Below are positions 1-5,735 of a stretch of 7,567 bases of DNA, piece after piece. Origin of the DNA: Candidatus Hydrogenedentota bacterium (GTDB lineage: Bacteria; Hydrogenedentota; Hydrogenedentia; Hydrogenedentales; SCBR16-9). Location of the stretch: positions 1 to 7,567 of the forward strand of contig SKJD01000429.1 of NCBI GenBank assembly GCA_007116095.1, read 5' to 3'. How positions within the stretch are numbered: the first letter of the stretch is position 1; each line of letters starts with the position of its first letter. The notes below the pieces were generated by a model that worked only from the letters and a program-made list of their open reading frames with translations, had not been told where the DNA came from and did no database searches. The position numbers and the translations under genes are program-made.

Positions 1-301
1 ACACGGCGGCGAAGATGAACGGCACCATGAGCGTGGCGAGGGGGATGTGGGAGAAGAGTATGAAGAAATAGACATAGCGGATGAAGCCTTCGTGCTCGAA
101 GGGGGTCATGGCGCCGGCGTTGTAGTGGTAATAGAGGTAGCTGGCGAGGAAGAGGGCTGAGATAAAGAGGGCGTTGATCATCATTCGGCGATGCAAAATT
201 TGATCGTGCTTCACTTTGATGGCGAACCAGCCGCCCAGCAAAAAAACCGTGGCCAGCCCATTCAACAGGGCGTTGATCGCCGGTAAATCATGTACATCCA
301 T
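1..301 (-). CDS. DUF420 family membrane protein (CtaM/YozB-like), 3' end cut by window edge
   Basis: Translating the minus strand from the ATG at 301-299 gives 100 residues with no stop before the window edge, so the C-terminus is missing. The protein starts MDVHDLPAINALLNG and is strongly hydrophobic, with membrane segments at about 10-29, 42-58 and 73-97. The histidines at 32, 37, 59, 70 and 85, the SALFLASYLYYHY stretch and the RYVYFFILFSHIPLA stretch fit the DUF420 pattern. DUF420 proteins include Bacillus/Staphylococcus CtaM (YozB), needed to mature heme-A cytochrome oxidases in the membrane. The gene follows the SCO gene by 75 nt with no terminator between them, a frequent pairing for oxidase assembly, so the two are probably co-transcribed. 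No other in-frame start is nearby, and the ribosome binding site is weak (GAAAGAAC). Family assignment is from residue pattern and context; the exact role here is inferred. Confidence 0.88.
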   Translation of the reverse strand, partial: MDVHDLPAINALLNGLATVFLLGGWFAIKVKHDQILHRRMMINALFISALFLASYLYYHYNAGAMTPFEHEGFIRYVYFFILFSHIPLATLMVPFIFAAV

Positions 302-376
302 GCTTCGCTTGTTCTTTCATCCGGGGGTTGTTGTTATTTGCATCTTCCAATACGACGCCATGCTGCCCAACTACAC

Positions 377-982
377 TTACGCCTCCTCCAGAAGCGTTTC
401 CAGGGCCGCAGTCAGGCGGCGCAGTCCTTCTTCCTCGGTGCCCGCATAATAGCCGCGTATCATGCCGTTGCCGTCTACGAGAATAAAGCGGTCGGCGTGG
501 TGCACCGGACTATCGGGCGCGCCGAGTTTGAAGCCTTCCAGGGCCAGCTCGGAGATGACCTCCAGGTCGCCGGTGAGAAAGTGCCAGCGTTCCGGGTCTG
601 CATCATATACTGATGCATATTCCGCCAACCGCTCGGGGGTGTCTGTCGCTGGGTCCACGGTAATCGAGACGAAATGCACGATCTCTTCATTGGCGAATTG
701 GGTTTGAATATCCGCCATATTTGCCGTCATGATCGGGCAGGGGCCACTACAGGACGTAAAGAAGAACTTGGCCACCCACAGCTTACCGTCCAGGTCTTCC
801 AGGCCGAAGGTCTCCTCGCGTTGGTCGGTCAGGTTGAAGGCGGGCACGGGATAAAGCTCCAGCAGCTCTTCTTCCATCCGGGGCGCCTGCGCCGTACGGA
901 ATAGCAGGAGAAAGGCCATACCGCCAAAATTCAACAACAGAAAAAATCCCAGACCAAGCCAGATTTTTGTAGATGTGGACAT
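377..982 (-). CDS. SCO1/SenC family copper chaperone for cytochrome c oxidase
   Basis: A 201-residue protein with one N-terminal membrane anchor (about residues 6-29) and a thioredoxin-fold domain exposed outside the cytoplasmic membrane. The SCO copper ligands are visible: the CxxxC pair C78 and C82 in TSCSGPCPIM, and the distal histidine H162 in HHADRFILVD. The family motif ITVDPATDTPERLAEY is at about 107-122. SCO proteins deliver copper to, or reduce, the CuA site of cytochrome oxidase subunit II. Length is normal for the family. The start at 982 is supported by GGAG (complement of 993-996) about 10 nt upstream. It is the first gene of a minus-strand pair with the DUF420 gene and is divergent from tadA. 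I see no convincing minus-strand promoter; the 5' leader contains a small GGCGT/ACGCC hairpin (1038-1054). Function as an oxidase chaperone is well supported by motifs and neighbour; a redox-only role is the alternative. Confidence 0.95.
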   Translation of the reverse strand: MSTSTKIWLGLGFFLLLNFGGMAFLLLFRTAQAPRMEEELLELYPVPAFNLTDQREETFGLEDLDGKLWVAKFFFTSCSGPCPIMTANMADIQTQFANEEIVHFVSITVDPATDTPERLAEYASVYDADPERWHFLTGDLEVISELALEGFKLGAPDSPVHHADRFILVDGNGMIRGYYAGTEEEGLRRLTAALETLLEEA

Positions 983-1133
983 AACATGAAAACTCCGTGC
1001 GGGCTGCGGGCGGATAGATGGCCGCCTTACTGAATGTGGCGTCCCAGTGACGCCGTCCCCCGTGATACAAACACAATACGTCAGCGCTCAGCCTGAATAC
1101 AAGCCTGTGGACCCCGCATCGCGCTTTTCCGGC

Positions 1134-1163
1134 TTGACAAAACACACTGGAAACGGTAACAAT
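1134..1163 (+). promoter_or_regulatory. Probable sigma70-type promoter of tadA
   Basis: A perfect TTGACA -35 box lies at 1134-1139. The -10 is weaker: TAACAA at 1157-1162 (17-bp spacer) or AACAAT at 1158-1163 (18-bp spacer). Transcription would begin around 1169-1171, on or next to the tadA ATG at 1171. The -35 is clear; the -10 is only a partial match. Confidence 0.5.
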
Positions 1164-1170
1164 TCCGCCC

Positions 1171-1650
1171 ATGATCAACGAACATGAGCATTTTATGCGC
1201 GCCGCACTGCGCGAAGCAGAACGCGCCGCCGAGATGGGGGAGGTCCCGGTGGGCTGCGTTATTGTGCATGACGGGCGCATCATTGGCAAGGGCTACAACC
1301 AACGCGAGTCCCTGCAAGACCCCACGGCCCACGCCGAAGTCATCGCAATTACCGCCGCCGCGGCCTATCTGGGCAGTTGGCGGCTGGAAGACACCCGCCT
1401 TTACGTGACCCTGGAGCCCTGTCCCATGTGCGCCGGGGCCATCATCCTGGCGCGGGTGGCCGAGGTCTATTTTGGCGCGACCGATCCCAAGGCCGGGGTC
1501 TGCGGCACCTTGATGAATCTCTTGGAAGACGAACGCTTCAACCACCAGCCGGCGCTCTACCCGGGGTTGCTGGAAGCGGAGTGCGGCGCCATGCTGACCG
1601 GTTTCTTCCAGGCAATCCGCGCCAAAAACCGCCAGGACCGCCTGAACTGA
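1171..1650 (+). CDS. tadA: tRNA-specific adenosine deaminase TadA
   Basis: A 159-residue zinc-dependent deaminase of the cytidine/deoxycytidylate deaminase fold. TadA converts adenosine 34 in the anticodon of tRNA-Arg(ACG) to inosine, allowing one tRNA to read several CGN codons. The catalytic signature is complete: H54-A-E56 in PTAHAEVIAI (zinc ligand and proton-shuttling Glu) and P83-C84-P-M-C87 (the two zinc cysteines). The N-terminal FMRAALREAERAAEMGEVPVGCVIV aligns with the start of known TadA proteins, so the ATG at 1171 is right. An in-frame TGA at 1135-1137 with no ATG, GTG or TTG after it rules out a longer protein. No Shine-Dalgarno is visible upstream (sequence AATTCCGCCC), which with the promoter position suggests a leaderless mRNA. 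The gene stands alone, between the divergent SCO pair and a separately promoted aldolase gene. Some TadA homologues act on guanine or cytosine compounds, but the motifs here favour the tRNA enzyme. Confidence 0.96.
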   Translation: MINEHEHFMRAALREAERAAEMGEVPVGCVIVHDGRIIGKGYNQRESLQDPTAHAEVIAITAAAAYLGSWRLEDTRLYVTLEPCPMCAGAIILARVAEVYFGATDPKAGVCGTLMNLLEDERFNHQPALYPGLLEAECGAMLTGFFQAIRAKNRQDRLN

Positions 1651-1656
1651 CAAAAT

Positions 1657-1684
1657 AGCGAAACCCGGCTTTGTAGCGCTTTTT
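1657..1684 (+). terminator. Weak candidate terminator after tadA
   Basis: AGCG-AAA at 1657-1663 can pair with TTT (1670-1672) and CGCT (1677-1680), with a GTAG bulge, followed by TTTTC. The stem is short and interrupted, so this is only a possible weak intrinsic terminator. A second small hairpin, GGTGC/GCACC at 1705-1720, has no T-tract. Confidence 0.25.
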
Positions 1685-1726
1685 CAAGCTTTTCTGCCCA
1701 AAAAGGTGCGCTTTAGCACCCCAATT

Positions 1727-1735
1727 TGCTATAGT
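1727..1735 (+). promoter_or_regulatory. Extended -10 promoter of the class II aldolase gene
   Basis: TGC-TATAGT at 1727-1735 is an extended -10 element (TGnTATAAT with one mismatch). No good -35 is present 17 bp upstream, as is usual for extended -10 promoters. The start site would be near 1742, giving a leader of about 40 nt. A GGTGC/GCACC inverted repeat (1705-1720) sits just upstream, where an operator could lie; that role is speculative. Confidence 0.45.
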
Positions 1736-1780
1736 TTAAAGCACTCCCACACCTTCCCTTTTTACCAACAGGAGAAAACC

Positions 1781-2539
1781 ATGTCTGAAGTATTAGAACA
1801 ACTGGTGAATATGTCCCGTGCGCTCGGCGATCCGGCCAAGCCCTACGCCATTTTGGGCGAAGGCAACACCTCCGCACGCACCGACGACGACACCATGTAC
1901 GTCAAAGCCTCCGGCACCACCCTCGCCACCATGAACGAAGAGGGCTTTGTGCCGGTTTCTATTTCCAAGGTGACCGAGATTCTGGATGACCCAAACGCCG
2001 GTGATGAAGACGTTGACAAGGTGCTCAAGACATCGACCTTGAACCCCAACGAAACCCGGCGTCCTTCGGTGGAGACCATGCTGCACGCGCTGCTGCTGAA
2101 GTACCCCGAGTACAAGTTTATCGGCCACGCACACCCCGTCTCGACCAACGCGATCCTCTGCTCCAAGCAGGCGCGCGATATCGCCATGGGCCGGATTTGC
2201 CCGGACCACATCGTGGTAATGGGCCATAAGTCCGTGTACATTCCCTACGTCGATCCCGGTCTGGTTCTGGCCCGTGAAGTGCGCACGCAGATGGAGAAGT
2301 TCATCGACGAGGAAGGCGTACTGCCCAAGGCCATCATGATGGAGAACCACGGCCTCTTCGCCATGGCCGACAGCGCCCAGAAAGTGCTGAACATCTTTGA
2401 GATGGCCGAGAAGATCTCCAAGATCATCGTCGGCACGGCCGGCTTCGGCGGCCCGCAGTTCCTCAGTGATGAAGACATTCGCCGCATCGACACCCGACCG
2501 GACGAGCACTACCGCCAGAAGGCCATCGCGAAGGAATAA
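1781..2539 (+). CDS. Class II aldolase/adducin family protein
   Basis: A 252-residue single-domain protein of the class II (zinc) aldolase/adducin fold, the family of fuculose-phosphate and rhamnulose-phosphate aldolases and ribulose-phosphate 4-epimerase. Visible family features are the substrate-phosphate loop GEGNTSAR (26-33), the VKASGTTL segment (41-48), a likely catalytic Glu99 in RPSVETMLH, metal-binding H116 and H118 in GHAHP, and the third metal histidine H190 in MENHG. Length is normal. The start chosen is the ATG at 1781, with AGGAG at 1770-1774 six nucleotides upstream; an ATG at 1706 in the same frame lies upstream of the likely promoter and is rejected. The gene has its own promoter and is followed by hairpins, so it looks monocistronic. 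The metal and catalytic residues suggest an active enzyme, but no neighbouring sugar-pathway gene identifies the substrate. Confidence 0.93.
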   Translation: MSEVLEQLVNMSRALGDPAKPYAILGEGNTSARTDDDTMYVKASGTTLATMNEEGFVPVSISKVTEILDDPNAGDEDVDKVLKTSTLNPNETRRPSVETMLHALLLKYPEYKFIGHAHPVSTNAILCSKQARDIAMGRICPDHIVVMGHKSVYIPYVDPGLVLAREVRTQMEKFIDEEGVLPKAIMMENHGLFAMADSAQKVLNIFEMAEKISKIIVGTAGFGGPQFLSDEDIRRIDTRPDEHYRQKAIAKE

Positions 2540-2543
2540 GCTG

Positions 2544-2592
2544 ATCCCCTTCAAGGGATGCGAAGCCCCGTTGCCGCTTGTGCGGTAGCGGG
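2544..2592 (+). terminator. Two hairpins after the aldolase gene (possible terminator)
   Basis: Just after the aldolase stop, ATCCC (2544-2548) pairs with GGGAT (2555-2559). A stronger 11-bp stem follows: 2567-2577 pairs with 2582-2592 around a TTGT loop, counting two G-U pairs. Only a short GTTTC run follows, so termination efficiency is doubtful. The loop and right arm of the second hairpin overlap the proposed -35 of the rpsF promoter. Confidence 0.35.
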
Positions 2593-2607
2593 CGTTTCTG
2601 CTATTAT
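2578..2607 (+). promoter_or_regulatory. Candidate promoter of the rpsF-dnaB operon
   Basis: TATTAT at 2602-2607 matches the -10 consensus at five of six positions. TTGTGC at 2578-2583 gives a partial -35 with an 18-bp spacer. Transcription from here would give a leader of about 74 nt before the rpsF TTG, containing the terminator-like hairpin at 2623-2655. No better promoter is seen between that hairpin and rpsF. Confidence 0.35.
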
Positions 2608-2622
2608 CATGCCCTTAATGCG

Positions 2623-2655
2623 CCGTTCCGAATCCGGAACGGTTTTCGTTATTTT
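2623..2655 (+). terminator. Canonical intrinsic terminator or attenuator in the rpsF leader
   Basis: A perfect 8-bp GC-rich stem, CCGTTCCG (2623-2630) with CGGAACGG (2635-2642), has a four-base AATC loop and is followed at once by TTTTCGTTATTTT (2643-2655). This is the classical Rho-independent terminator form. It may simply end the aldolase transcript. If the operon promoter is at 2578-2607, it would instead lie inside the rpsF leader and act as an attenuator. The rpsF ribosome binding site begins 16 nt downstream. Confidence 0.7.
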
Positions 2656-2687
2656 CAACGTAGTAAATGAAAGAGAGGTGTATTGTC

Positions 2688-3125
2688 TTGAGAACTTACG
2701 AAGCGCTGTACATCGTCACGCCAGAAATGGAAGACGATGCGGTCCAAACGGTAGCCACGGAGGTGGACGACCTTATCACTTCAAATAGTGGTGCTATCGT
2801 GCGCTCGGAGATCTGGGGCAGACGCAAGCTGGCCTACGAGGTGAAAAAACACACCGAAGGCAGCTATGTGTTGGTGCGGTTTGAAGCAGAACCCGACTTT
2901 ATTGTCAAGCTGGAAAGCTACTATAAATTGTCGGAAGCCATCATCCGTTACCTGGTGACCCATTTTGACGCGCGTACCCTGAAGTTGGAGGCGGAGCAGG
3001 TGCGACGCCGAGAAGAAGAAATCAAAGCGAGCGCCCAGCGTGGCCAGGATGACGATGACGACGACAATCGCAGGCGTCGCAGTCGCCGTTATGATGATGA
3101 CGACCGAAACGAGGACGACGAATAA
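2688..3125 (+). CDS. rpsF: 30S ribosomal protein S6
   Basis: A 145-residue S6, which binds the 16S rRNA central domain as a heterodimer with S18 (encoded two genes downstream). The opening RTYEALYIVTPEM and the core segments GRRKLAYEVKKHTEGSYVLVRFEAEP (44-69) and LSEAIIRYLVTHFD (81-94) are typical of the family. I choose the TTG at 2688. Its product begins exactly where S6 proteins begin, and GAGAGGTG (2673-2680) lies seven nucleotides upstream. The ATG at 2667 would add seven unusual residues and put the Shine-Dalgarno inside the gene. The C-terminal tail (about 103-145) is unusually long and charged, with alternating Asp-rich and Arg-rich blocks (D121-D126, RRRRSRR, DDDD, EDDE). First gene of the operon; in several bacteria the S6:S18 dimer represses its own mRNA leader, and the leader hairpins here would suit that. 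Confidence 0.96.
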   Translation: MRTYEALYIVTPEMEDDAVQTVATEVDDLITSNSGAIVRSEIWGRRKLAYEVKKHTEGSYVLVRFEAEPDFIVKLESYYKLSEAIIRYLVTHFDARTLKLEAEQVRRREEEIKASAQRGQDDDDDDNRRRRSRRYDDDDRNEDDE

Positions 3126-3127
3126 TT

Positions 3128-3186
3128 CAGTCCACGGGACTGGAACGACGTCTTCGCATTGGGAAGGCATGGGGTCTGCCCGATGC
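3128..3186 (+). other. Two small hairpins between rpsF and ssb
   Basis: CAGTCC (3128-3133) pairs with GGACTG (3137-3142). Further on, GCAT-G-GGG (3167-3174) pairs with CCC-G-ATGC (3179-3186) around a TCTG loop with one G-G mismatch. Neither has a T-tract, so they are not standard terminators. They could be RNA processing or stability elements within the operon, or chance. Confidence 0.3.
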
Positions 3187-3208
3187 AGGGATGAGAATGG
3201 AGTGAATC

Positions 3209-3856
3209 ATGGCCGATCTTCGCGTACCTGATTTGAATGTGGTCTATATCGTTGGACGGTTGACCCGGGACCCGGAATTGAAATATACCGCCAATAACCG
3301 GGCCTATTGCCGTTTTGGTATTGCCAATACCCGCTACTATCGCACCAAGGATGGTAGCCGGGGGGAAGAGACAACATTTATCAATTGCTCGTGTTGGGAT
3401 CGGCAGGCCGAATGGATTGGCGAACGCCTTAAAAAGGGCCGGCCCGTCTTGATCGAAGGTAGCCTGAAAAGCTACGAAGCGGAAAACCCGAACACCGGTC
3501 AGAAGCAGACACGTGTTGAGGTAAATGCCCGCCGGGTGAACCCGCTGGACTGGGACGATCAAGGTCCCGGAGGCGGTGGAGGCTTCGGCGCTTCGGCGAG
3601 CAATTATGGCGGGGCTGCAGGTGCTGGTGGTGGTGGCGCTGCGGGTGCTGCGGGTGCTGGTGGTGGTGGTGCTGCGGGTGCTGGTGGTGGTGCTGCACCG
3701 GCAGGCGGCTACGGCGCTGCTGGAGGTGGTGGCGGCTATGGCCAACCTGCTAACCCAGGGGCAAGTCCCACGCCCGGACCGCAAGGCGGCACGAACCAAT
3801 ACCAGGATCAAGGCGGCTATGATGAGCCCATTCCGGAAGATGACATCCCATTCTGA
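3209..3856 (+). CDS. ssb: Single-stranded DNA-binding protein
   Basis: A 215-residue SSB that coats single-stranded DNA at replication forks and during repair. Residues 8-112 form the OB-fold domain, seen in LNVVYIVGRLTRDPELKYT, the RFGIANTRYYR strand, and FINCSCWDRQAEWIGERLKKGRPVLIEGSL. Residues from about 119 to 205 are a flexible linker very rich in Gly and Ala, with AAGAGGGG units repeated between about 136 and 163. The protein ends in the acidic tip PEDDIPF, the docking site for SSB-interacting proteins, so the gene is full length. GGAGTG at 3199-3204 supports the start at 3209. It lies between rpsF and rpsR, a well-known arrangement, 83 nt after rpsF and 38 nt before rpsR. Confidence 0.98.
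   Translation: MADLRVPDLNVVYIVGRLTRDPELKYTANNRAYCRFGIANTRYYRTKDGSRGEETTFINCSCWDRQAEWIGERLKKGRPVLIEGSLKSYEAENPNTGQKQTRVEVNARRVNPLDWDDQGPGGGGGFGASASNYGGAAGAGGGGAAGAAGAGGGGAAGAGGGAAPAGGYGAAGGGGGYGQPANPGASPTPGPQGGTNQYQDQGGYDEPIPEDDIPF
3614..3699 (+). repeat. GGT/GCT codon-repeat tract in the ssb linker
   Basis: A run made almost wholly of GGT, GCT and GCG codons encodes the repeated AAGAGGGG units of the SSB linker. The plus strand here is nearly free of A and dominated by G. The internal near-repeats of 21-24 bases make length change by strand slippage likely; any change in multiples of three would stay in frame and only alter linker length. Confidence 0.8.
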
Positions 3857-3894
3857 TAGCAAGCAACTGACAATAAAGAAGGATTTACCTATTA

Positions 3895-4173
3895 ATGGCT
3901 AAAGTTTCAGCTAAGGCAAAAGCCAAGATTCGCGTCAAGCGGAGCAAGCGCAAAAAGAAGAAGCCGTTGCGCCAGAAGGTCAGTCGGCTGACCGTGGAAC
4001 GGGTAGTCTATATCGACTACAAAGACACCGCCATGCTCAAGCATTACATCACGGAGCGAGGCAAGATCATTCCGCGACGGATTACCGGCGCCACCGCCAA
4101 ACACCAGCGCATGCTGAACCGCGCCATCAAGCTGGCGCGTCAGATTGCTCTGTTGCCGTATACGGCGGAGTAG
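3895..4173 (+). CDS. rpsR: 30S ribosomal protein S18
   Basis: A 92-residue S18, the 30S partner of S6. A very basic N-terminus ([22 protein letters not shown], about 7-28) leads into the conserved core [51 protein letters not shown] (39-89), which is diagnostic. No cysteines are present, so it is a zinc-free form. AAGGAT (3882-3887 region) lies about ten nucleotides before the ATG. It follows ssb by 38 nt and is clearly in the same transcript. Confidence 0.97.
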   Translation: MAKVSAKAKAKIRVKRSKRKKKKPLRQKVSRLTVERVVYIDYKDTAMLKHYITERGKIIPRRITGATAKHQRMLNRAIKLARQIALLPYTAE

Positions 4174-4216
4174 TGGGCCACGTCCGGCGACCGTTCGGGC
4201 AATAGTTCCAGAGATC

Positions 4217-5197
4217 ATGCCGCGATATATCGTACTCAGCTCCATCTTGTTGGTTGTGGGATTGCTAATGGCCCTGTTGGGCCTGGTGATACCCGCCATG
4301 GCGCTATTTTCAGCGCCGGTCGCGTTGTATTGGATACTGGGCGCTCGGCGGCGTAGTCTCGGGCTGGTATTGCTGGCCTTTGCTATTGCCCTCCTGGTCG
4401 GGCTGGCCCTCGGCCTGCCGCCAGCCATGTGGCTGATGGTGGCCATGGCCGCGCTGTTGGGCATTCCCATGGCGATCGTCATGCAGCAGCGGCTGCATTT
4501 CGGCATGGCCACCCTCGTACTGGCCCTGGTGGGCAGCGCCTGGGCCTTCAGCATTATGTTGCTGGAATGGCAGGCTTCGCAGGAGACGGCTGACATCTTT
4601 TTCTCCGCCCGTGTGGCGCAGATGGAAGAGGCCGCCCAGAGCAATGTGGAGGGGATGGAGCGTAACGCCGCGGAAATGTTCCGCTGGCTGAGCGAACACT
4701 GGGATTACCTGGTCTTCGGCGTTGTTTTCGGCATGGTCTACACGGCCATGGCCCTAACATTGGCGATCCTGCGGATTCCCGTATTGTCCAGGGTCCGGAT
4801 GCGCGGCTCTCTGAAAGATTGCCGCCCGCCCGAGCACCTGGTCGTTCTGGTGATTGTCCTGGCCCTGTTATGGATGGTGGATCAATGGTGGTGGCATACC
4901 GTCCCCCTGCGCATGGTGGTCTGGAATGGCGCCATGGCCTTGATGTTTGTGTATCTGTTCAACGGATTTTCAATCCTGTTGTACGCCCTGCACATCTTCG
5001 CGGCGCCGCCCATCGTCTATGCCATGATCGTCGTGACCGTTCTGTTGCTGGGCAGCACCCTGGGCCTGCACCCCGTGTTTTTGGGTTTTGGCTTTTTTGA
5101 TACCTGGTTCAATTTCCGTAAACGCTTCCGTATCCTGGCGCATTTACAGCGCATGCAGAAGCGAGATAACAACAATAATTCCTCTAACGAAGAGTAA
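4217..5197 (+). CDS. DUF2232/YybS-like polytopic membrane protein
   Basis: A 326-residue protein with about eight hydrophobic segments: roughly 5-20, 22-42, 47-66, 68-90, 95-116, 163-186, 207-225 and 232-287, the last holding two or more. A polar, partly acidic loop at about 118-162 separates the two halves. The C-terminal NGFS (249-252) and FGFFDTWFNFRKR (291-303), followed by a polar Asn-rich tail, resemble the end of the DUF2232 (YybS) family. That family is often encoded next to rplI and dnaB, as here. No biochemical role is established; an ECF-transporter S-component-like or cell-envelope role are possibilities only. I choose the ATG at 4217 because the hydrophobic segment begins straight after it. 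The in-frame ATG at 4145 would overlap rpsR by 29 nt and add a non-membrane leader. The ribosome binding site is weak (AGAGATC), so translation may be coupled to rpsR, which ends 43 nt upstream. Confidence 0.8.
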   Translation: MPRYIVLSSILLVVGLLMALLGLVIPAMALFSAPVALYWILGARRRSLGLVLLAFAIALLVGLALGLPPAMWLMVAMAALLGIPMAIVMQQRLHFGMATLVLALVGSAWAFSIMLLEWQASQETADIFFSARVAQMEEAAQSNVEGMERNAAEMFRWLSEHWDYLVFGVVFGMVYTAMALTLAILRIPVLSRVRMRGSLKDCRPPEHLVVLVIVLALLWMVDQWWWHTVPLRMVVWNGAMALMFVYLFNGFSILLYALHIFAAPPIVYAMIVVTVLLLGSTLGLHPVFLGFGFFDTWFNFRKRFRILAHLQRMQKRDNNNNSSNEE

Positions 5198-5249
5198 ACG
5201 ATAATGGGATATCTCCCGCACAGTGGAGAGGTCCGGCAAGGAGGATGTC

Positions 5250-5735
5250 ATGCAAGTCATCCTGTGTGAAGACTTAGATAATCTTGGAGAAATGGGGCAG
5301 ATTGTCGCCGTACGTAGTGGCTACGCCCGGAACTATCTCATTCCCCGCGGCATGGCGGTGGTTGCCAATTCCGGCAGCGCCCGTCAACTCGAGCACCAGA
5401 TGCGCATCATCAAGGTGCGCGAAGAAAAGCGCCGCGCCGAACAGCAGAAGGTTGCCAAGCAGCTTTCGAAGGTGACGGTCGAGATCAAAGTGCGCGCCGG
5501 CGAAGGCGAACGTATCTTCGGCTCGGTCACTTCAGGGCATATTGCTGAAAAGCTGGCGGAAGCCGGCCACGAGATCAGCCGTAAGGCGATTCTCCTGGAA
5601 GAGCCTATCAAATCGCTGGGTATTTTCACCGTCCCGGTCAAGCTGCCGGGCAGTGTGGAAGCACAGGTCAAGGTTTGGGTAACGGCTATCAAGGATGAAA
5701 CGCCTGCCGAATCGGAAGATGGCAACGACTCCTAA
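5250..5735 (+). CDS. rplI: 50S ribosomal protein L9
   Basis: A 161-residue L9. The N-terminal RNA-binding domain shows the signature GEMGQIVAVRSGYARNYLIPRGMA (13-36). A long basic connecting helix spans about 41-75 (HQMRIIKVREEKRRAEQQKVAKQL). The C-terminal domain follows (about 76-147: GERIFGSVTSGHIAEKL, KSLGIFTVPVKL). The protein is slightly longer than the usual ~149 residues because of an acidic tail (DETPAESEDGNDS). The start at 5250 is certain: AAGGAGG at 5238-5244 is a full Shine-Dalgarno five nucleotides away, and MQVILCEDLDNLG is a normal L9 start. The 3' end overlaps the start of dnaB. Confidence 0.97.
   Translation: MQVILCEDLDNLGEMGQIVAVRSGYARNYLIPRGMAVVANSGSARQLEHQMRIIKVREEKRRAEQQKVAKQLSKVTVEIKVRAGEGERIFGSVTSGHIAEKLAEAGHEISRKAILLEEPIKSLGIFTVPVKLPGSVEAQVKVWVTAIKDETPAESEDGNDS

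Noticed and set aside
462..707. Plus-strand ORFs opposite the SCO gene
   Set aside because: They have no recognisable domain or ribosome binding site and overlap a gene with intact copper-binding motifs.
1706..1780. N-terminal extension of the aldolase from the ATG at 1706
   Set aside because: It would place the extended -10 promoter and Shine-Dalgarno inside the gene. The added residues do not resemble the family.
1793..2554. Long minus-strand ORF (253 codons) opposite the aldolase gene
   Set aside because: It is a shadow ORF from GC-rich codon use. The plus-strand protein has conserved metal-binding residues and a proper start signal.
3623..3687. Three copies of the E. coli Chi octamer GCTGGTGG (at 3623, 3656 and 3680)
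   Set aside because: They arise automatically from repeated GCT-GGT-GG codons in the linker. Nothing shows this organism uses the E. coli Chi sequence.
3429..3698. Minus-strand ORF coding a His/Gln-rich protein opposite the ssb linker
   Set aside because: It is the complement of the GGT/GCT codon repeat of ssb. It lacks a family match, and ssb is unmistakable on the plus strand.
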